Shown here: positions 55,023 through 58,591 of the stretch, one piece after another | Layout of the letters: every line of letters begins with the position of its first letter | Numbering within the stretch: position 1 is the stretch's first letter | Assembly: GCA_021295965.1 (NCBI GenBank) | Contig: JAGWBI010000012.1 | Location: 1-58,591, forward strand | From: Dehalococcoidia bacterium | GTDB taxonomy: Bacteria; Chloroflexota; Dehalococcoidia; Lucifugimonadales; UBA3495 | Length of the DNA: 58,591 nt | Reading direction: 5' to 3' | Notes under the pieces: generated by a model | Told to the model about the DNA's origin: nothing | What the model saw: only the letters and a program-made list of their open reading frames with translations | Databases searched by the model: none | Translations under genes and position numbers: made by a program

Positions 55023-56915
55023 ATGTCAAAAGCCTTTCCCATAAGAACGACGATATTCGTAGCCATGACACTAGCTTTGACAGTTGCAATCGCCTGCGGC
55101 GCTCCGGCGGAACAGCAACCGGCGGCGCCCGCCGCTCCGGCCAGCGGCGCTCAGGCACAACAGCAGCCAGCGCAGCCGCAACAACCGGCGGCGGCTACTG
55201 AGGCGCCCGCGGCGGCGGCCCCGGCGGAACCCACAGCCACCGCTGCACTGGCCCAACCGGCCGGCATGAGCGACCGAGCCGCCGGCGGCGCCGCGCCTAC
55301 CGCTGCTCCTGCAGCCACGGCCGTACCGGAGACCACCGCCGGACAGCCCGTACAGGCCGACCTGCGCGTCGCCATCACCCCACCCTACGCCGAGAACCTG
55401 TTGGGCTGGCGCGTGGGCGGCACCAACCAGGGCATCCTGCAACCCATGCAGGAGGCGCTGTTCCAACGCGACTACCAGACCTGGGAAGCTCGCCCCATGC
55501 TGGCGGAATCCTGGGAAGTCTCACCCGACGGGAAGCAGTGGACCATAAAGCTGCGAGAGAACGTCCCCTTCCATCACGGCGATGACACCTTCGGCGTGTC
55601 GGACTTCGTTTTCAGCTTCCAGCTGTGGTCGCACCCGGAAGCCAAGACCGGCTTCGGCGACTTCTGGCACCAGATCCTGGGACCAGAGGGCGAGCAGCGC
55701 AGTTGGGAACTTGAGGAAATCGGCAAAGCGGCCACGGTCACTGAGGTCAGTGACAGCGAGATGGTCTGGAACATGAACCGGCCTGAGCTGTGGATCCCGT
55801 TCTATGCTTCGGAAGCCACCACCGACCCGCTGATCTACAGCCTGGATTACTGGGAAACGAATGGTGAAGAAGCGTATGCGGCCAACCCGATAGGCACCGG
55901 GCCGTGGAAGCACGTCAGCTATCAGCAGGGCGCGAAGCTCGAATACGAGCGGGCCTTTGACGAACACTGGCGTGTCAACCCCGACTTCGATACCCTCACC
56001 TTCTTCTTCGCTGAGGAAGACCTGACCCGCGTGGCCATGCTCCGCGCTGGGGAAGCCGACATCGCCGAGATCCCCCGGGAGCTCCAGGGCGAGATTATCG
56101 ACGCCGGTTACGCCATCACCCAGAGCACGCTGCCTGCGTTTATGGTCTGGATCGGCATTGGCGGCCAGTACCTCGAAGACCGGTACGATGCCAACGACCC
56201 CAACACCAACGTTCTGGTACGGCGGGCAATGAACCATGCCATGGACCGGGACGCCCTCAACGAAGCTTTCTTCGACAACAAGATGGAACTGATGGCCAAT
56301 ACCGGTTGGCATCCCACCGACCCATCCTATGACCCCGCTTGGGAGATCCCGGAGTTCAACCCCGAATTGTCACGGGAACTGCTGGCTGAGGCCGGTTATG
56401 CCGAGGGAGCCGGCCCCAAGATCGAGTTCATGGCCGGCAAGCTGGTTGGTGTGCCGGAGTTGACCGAGATCGCCGTTCCGATGATCTCCTGGTTGGAAGA
56501 CGTCGGCTTCACAGTTGACGCCCAGATCGGCGAGTTCCAGCCCATCCGTACCCGCTACAAGGCCCGCGAGATGAACGGCGTGCTGTGGACCCACCGCACC
56601 GGTTTCTGGCCTGCCGGCCGCAATATGAGGGTATACTTCGTCAGCCCCGCCCTGGCCGGCGCGGTGTACATGTACGAAGACCCCTTCACCGAAGACCTGT
56701 TCAGCCGGTGGCAGAGCAGCGTGGACGACGAAGAACGCCTGAACCTGATGAAAGAAGCTGGCCAATACATGTACGAGCAGAACGCCACGATACCGCTGGG
56801 CTTCCTGTTCGCCGAATTCGGCATCAACCCCGAGGTGATCGCCGAGTATTCAGTGAACAACAGCTACTTCGGCGGAATGAAGGGCCACGAGTACACCAAA
56901 GTAGTCCGCAAGTAG
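55023..56915 (+). CDS. Opp/Dpp-type ABC substrate-binding lipoprotein 4
   Basis: A 630-residue paralogue (lipobox AIACGAP) closest in the C-terminal half to copy 2 (SRWQSSVDDEERLNLMKEAG in both). Its linker is richer in Ala/Thr (ATEAPAAAAPAEPTATAAL). Core and end (YFGGMKGHEYTKVVRK) as in the others. AGAGGAGACAGA precedes the ATG; the same strong ribosome-binding sequence is used for copy 3. Directly upstream of the permease genes, so it is the receptor most likely to be co-transcribed with them. Confidence 0.95.
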   Translation: MSKAFPIRTTIFVAMTLALTVAIACGAPAEQQPAAPAAPASGAQAQQQPAQPQQPAAATEAPAAAAPAEPTATAALAQPAGMSDRAAGGAAPTAAPAATAVPETTAGQPVQADLRVAITPPYAENLLGWRVGGTNQGILQPMQEALFQRDYQTWEARPMLAESWEVSPDGKQWTIKLRENVPFHHGDDTFGVSDFVFSFQLWSHPEAKTGFGDFWHQILGPEGEQRSWELEEIGKAATVTEVSDSEMVWNMNRPELWIPFYASEATTDPLIYSLDYWETNGEEAYAANPIGTGPWKHVSYQQGAKLEYERAFDEHWRVNPDFDTLTFFFAEEDLTRVAMLRAGEADIAEIPRELQGEIIDAGYAITQSTLPAFMVWIGIGGQYLEDRYDANDPNTNVLVRRAMNHAMDRDALNEAFFDNKMELMANTGWHPTDPSYDPAWEIPEFNPELSRELLAEAGYAEGAGPKIEFMAGKLVGVPELTEIAVPMISWLEDVGFTVDAQIGEFQPIRTRYKAREMNGVLWTHRTGFWPAGRNMRVYFVSPALAGAVYMYEDPFTEDLFSRWQSSVDDEERLNLMKEAGQYMYEQNATIPLGFLFAEFGINPEVIAEYSVNNSYFGGMKGHEYTKVVRK

Positions 56916-56927
56916 AGTCAAGCAGTT

Positions 56928-56954
56928 GAGGGGCGGCTCACCAGTCGCCCCTTC
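56928..56954. repeat. Palindrome, related to family A
   Basis: GAGGGGCGGCTCACCAGTCGCCCCTTC; the arms keep the GGGGCG/CGCCCC core. Lies between receptor 4 and the permease genes and could attenuate read-through into them. Confidence 0.6.
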
Positions 56955-56995
56955 ACGAAACCCAGTAAGACGTTCCTTACGGCGAAGGTCCTCCC

Positions 56996-57916
56996 ATGCA
57001 GCGATTTATCTTTTTGCGGGTACTCCAATCCATCGTAGCGCTTCTGGTCATCAGTGCCGTAGTATTCGCCCTGGCTCGTGTTACCGGCGACCCGGTAGCC
57101 ATTCTGCTGCCGGAGGACGCCAGTCCGAAGGTGGTTGAGCAGGTCCGCGAAAAATGGGGGCTGGACCAACCCATTTACGTCCAGTACGCCCGTTACATCG
57201 GAAACTTCGTCACCGGTGACTTCGGCGAAGCCTGGGCCTACGGCGGCGTTCCCATCACCGAGCTGATCGCCCGGCGCCTGCCGAACACGATATACTTGGC
57301 GTCTTTTGCTTGGATCGTGAGCGCGGCCATTGCCCTGCCCATCGGCGTGTTGGTGGCGGTGAAGAAGGATTCCGCTTTCGACTGGGCGGGTAAAATCGTC
57401 GCGTTGATCGGACAGTCTGCCCCGTCCTTCGCCATCGGACTGATACTGATGTGGATATTCGCGGTTATCCTGGGCTGGTTACCGACGTCGGGTAATGCCG
57501 ACGGTTTCAAGTCCATCATCTTACCGGGGGTGGCCTTAGGCTACTATAATGTGGCCGCGGTGATGCGGCTCACCCGTTCATCAATGCTGGAGGTACTGGA
57601 CACCGAGTACGTCAAACTTGCCCGAATCAAGGGGATGCCCGAACGCAAAGTGATCTGGAAACACTGCTTCCGGAACGCGCTCATCGTGCCTTTCACCTAC
57701 ATGGGCCTCATTGGCGCGGTGCTTCTGACCGGTTCGGTGGTGATTGAGACGGTGTTCGTATGGCCCGGCCTGGGAGACCTTGCCATTGACGCCATCCGGA
57801 ACCGGGACTTCCCCGTAATCCAGAGCATCGTTATCCTGTTCGCCGCCTTCTACATCTTCATCAACCTGATGGTGGACGTGATGTACGCCTACCTGAACCC
57901 CAGGATCCGATACTGA
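56996..57916 (+). CDS. Oligopeptide-type ABC permease (DppB/OppB)
   Basis: A 306-residue six-span permease beginning [20 protein letters not shown], with [15 protein letters not shown], the [26 protein letters not shown] loop and the EAA motif region [26 protein letters not shown] that docks on the ATPase. It lies downstream of the four receptors and is followed by a second permease 46 bp on. Substrate follows the receptors, peptide-like or unknown. Confidence 0.96.
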   Translation: MQRFIFLRVLQSIVALLVISAVVFALARVTGDPVAILLPEDASPKVVEQVREKWGLDQPIYVQYARYIGNFVTGDFGEAWAYGGVPITELIARRLPNTIYLASFAWIVSAAIALPIGVLVAVKKDSAFDWAGKIVALIGQSAPSFAIGLILMWIFAVILGWLPTSGNADGFKSIILPGVALGYYNVAAVMRLTRSSMLEVLDTEYVKLARIKGMPERKVIWKHCFRNALIVPFTYMGLIGAVLLTGSVVIETVFVWPGLGDLAIDAIRNRDFPVIQSIVILFAAFYIFINLMVDVMYAYLNPRIRY

Positions 57917-57962
57917 GCTAGCAAATGGTCGTTCACAGTCGCCCCGCACAAGGAATTTGGCA

Positions 57963-58591
57963 ATGACCACGCCCGCCGCAACCCCGGTTCCAACCACATC
58001 AGCTACCGACGACCTGGCTTACGGTCAGCGTAGCGGTATCGGGCTGGTGTTATACCACATCCGCCAGTACCCGCTCATCCCACTGCTTATCCTCCTGGTA
58101 ATGCTGATCATACCGGCAATATTTGCCAACGTGATCTCGCCGCATGATCCGGTAGAAGTGGACCTGCGCGCGCGGCTCATCCCGCCGGCGTGGCAAGAAG
58201 GGGGCGATTGGCAATACGTCCTGGGCACTGACCGCCATGGTTTTGACATCCTCAGCCGAATCATTCACGGCGCCAGGATTTCCCTGTCGATCTCCCTGCT
58301 CGCCATCGCGCTGGGCGGAGGCGTGGGCACCGTACTGGGACTGCTGGCCGCCTATGGCGGTGGTTGGGTTGACAACCTGATCATGCGCATTGTGGACATC
58401 AAGCTGGCGTTCCCGTCAATCCTGTTAGCCCTGGTGCTGGTGGCAGTGAGTGGCCCCGGGTTCCAGACGGTGGTGCTGGTGATAGCCTTGCTCCTATGGG
58501 CAAGGTTTGCCCGGATGGTGCGAGGTGAAGCCTTGGCCATCAAGCAGCAGGACTTCATAGCGCGCGCGCAGGTCGCCGGCGCATCGCCGAC
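57963..58591 (+). CDS. Oligopeptide-type ABC permease (DppC/OppC), cut by the window end
   Basis: An open frame of 209 residues runs off the end. It begins [17 protein letters not shown], has a first membrane helix ([20 protein letters not shown]), the [22 protein letters not shown] loop and the partial EAA region ([23 protein letters not shown]) of DppC-type permeases. With DppB it would form the channel; ATPase subunits probably lie beyond the window. Confidence 0.94.
   Translation, partial: MTTPAATPVPTTSATDDLAYGQRSGIGLVLYHIRQYPLIPLLILLVMLIIPAIFANVISPHDPVEVDLRARLIPPAWQEGGDWQYVLGTDRHGFDILSRIIHGARISLSISLLAIALGGGVGTVLGLLAAYGGGWVDNLIMRIVDIKLAFPSILLALVLVAVSGPGFQTVVLVIALLLWARFARMVRGEALAIKQQDFIARAQVAGASP

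Overview
Most likely organism: an uncultivated Chloroflexota bacterium (SAR202/Dehalococcoidia-like). This is an inference from the GC-rich sequence, the many oxidative and C-C lyase enzymes (two luciferase-like flavin monooxygenases, a P450, an epoxide hydrolase, HpaI-like and isocitrate-lyase-like enzymes, a ThDP enzyme), the lipoprotein-type Opp/Dpp receptors, and the short GC-rich palindromes between genes. There is no rRNA, tRNA or CRISPR array, so the assignment is unproven. At least three genes (thiC, hemW, hicB) carry frame-breaking indels, so this is either a contig with assembly errors or a genome with real gene decay.

Layout. 1-5.5 kb: end of a ThDP enzyme, a VapBC pair, a flavin-dependent halogenase candidate, an unknown gene, a second PIN/antitoxin pair and an HpaI-type aldolase. 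5.6-9 kb: a winged-helix regulator with a degenerate receiver behind 11-bp direct repeats, a cytochrome P450, and a DUF3179 lipoprotein. 9-13 kb: a zinc module: ABC permease, a 787-residue zinc-binding lipoprotein with a beta-propeller inserted in its His-rich loop (resembling a fusion of AztC and AztD), and a Fur-family regulator with matching palindromes in front of both genes. 13-20 kb: an arylsulfotransferase-like propeller; a TPP riboswitch with terminator driving an SSS-family transporter and a disrupted thiC; a DUF1232 protein; a disrupted hemW. 20-27 kb: two small membrane proteins, epoxide hydrolase, LLM monooxygenase, gpsA, a coiled-coil protein, ispH, amidohydrolase. 28-32 kb: XerD-like recombinase, an unknown gene with a leaderless-looking promoter, comM behind a LexA-type SOS box, ogt. 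32-38 kb: MoxR ATPase, DUF58 and transglutaminase-like membrane protein, with a hicBA pair between MoxR and DUF58. 38-44 kb: a divergent isocitrate-lyase-family enzyme, an intact hicBA pair, an LLM oxidoreductase, a HEPN-like gene, the compact mnmA-rnhB-yraN run, and a Uma2 nuclease. 44-48 kb: apt, MBL hydrolase, an unknown gene coupled to a site-2 protease, a PPOX flavoprotein.

48-58.6 kb: four tandem paralogous oligopeptide-type binding lipoproteins, each with its own promoter, followed by dppB/dppC-type permeases (the second cut by the window end). Three of the four promoters have the same 8+8 inverted repeat starting exactly 42 bp after the start of the -35 box, suggesting one regulator or RNA-level control choosing among alternative receptors for one transporter.

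The best candidates for undescribed biology are the zinc receptor/propeller fusion with its operators, the riboswitch-controlled symporter next to a broken thiC, and the four-receptor array with its fixed-spacing inverted repeat.
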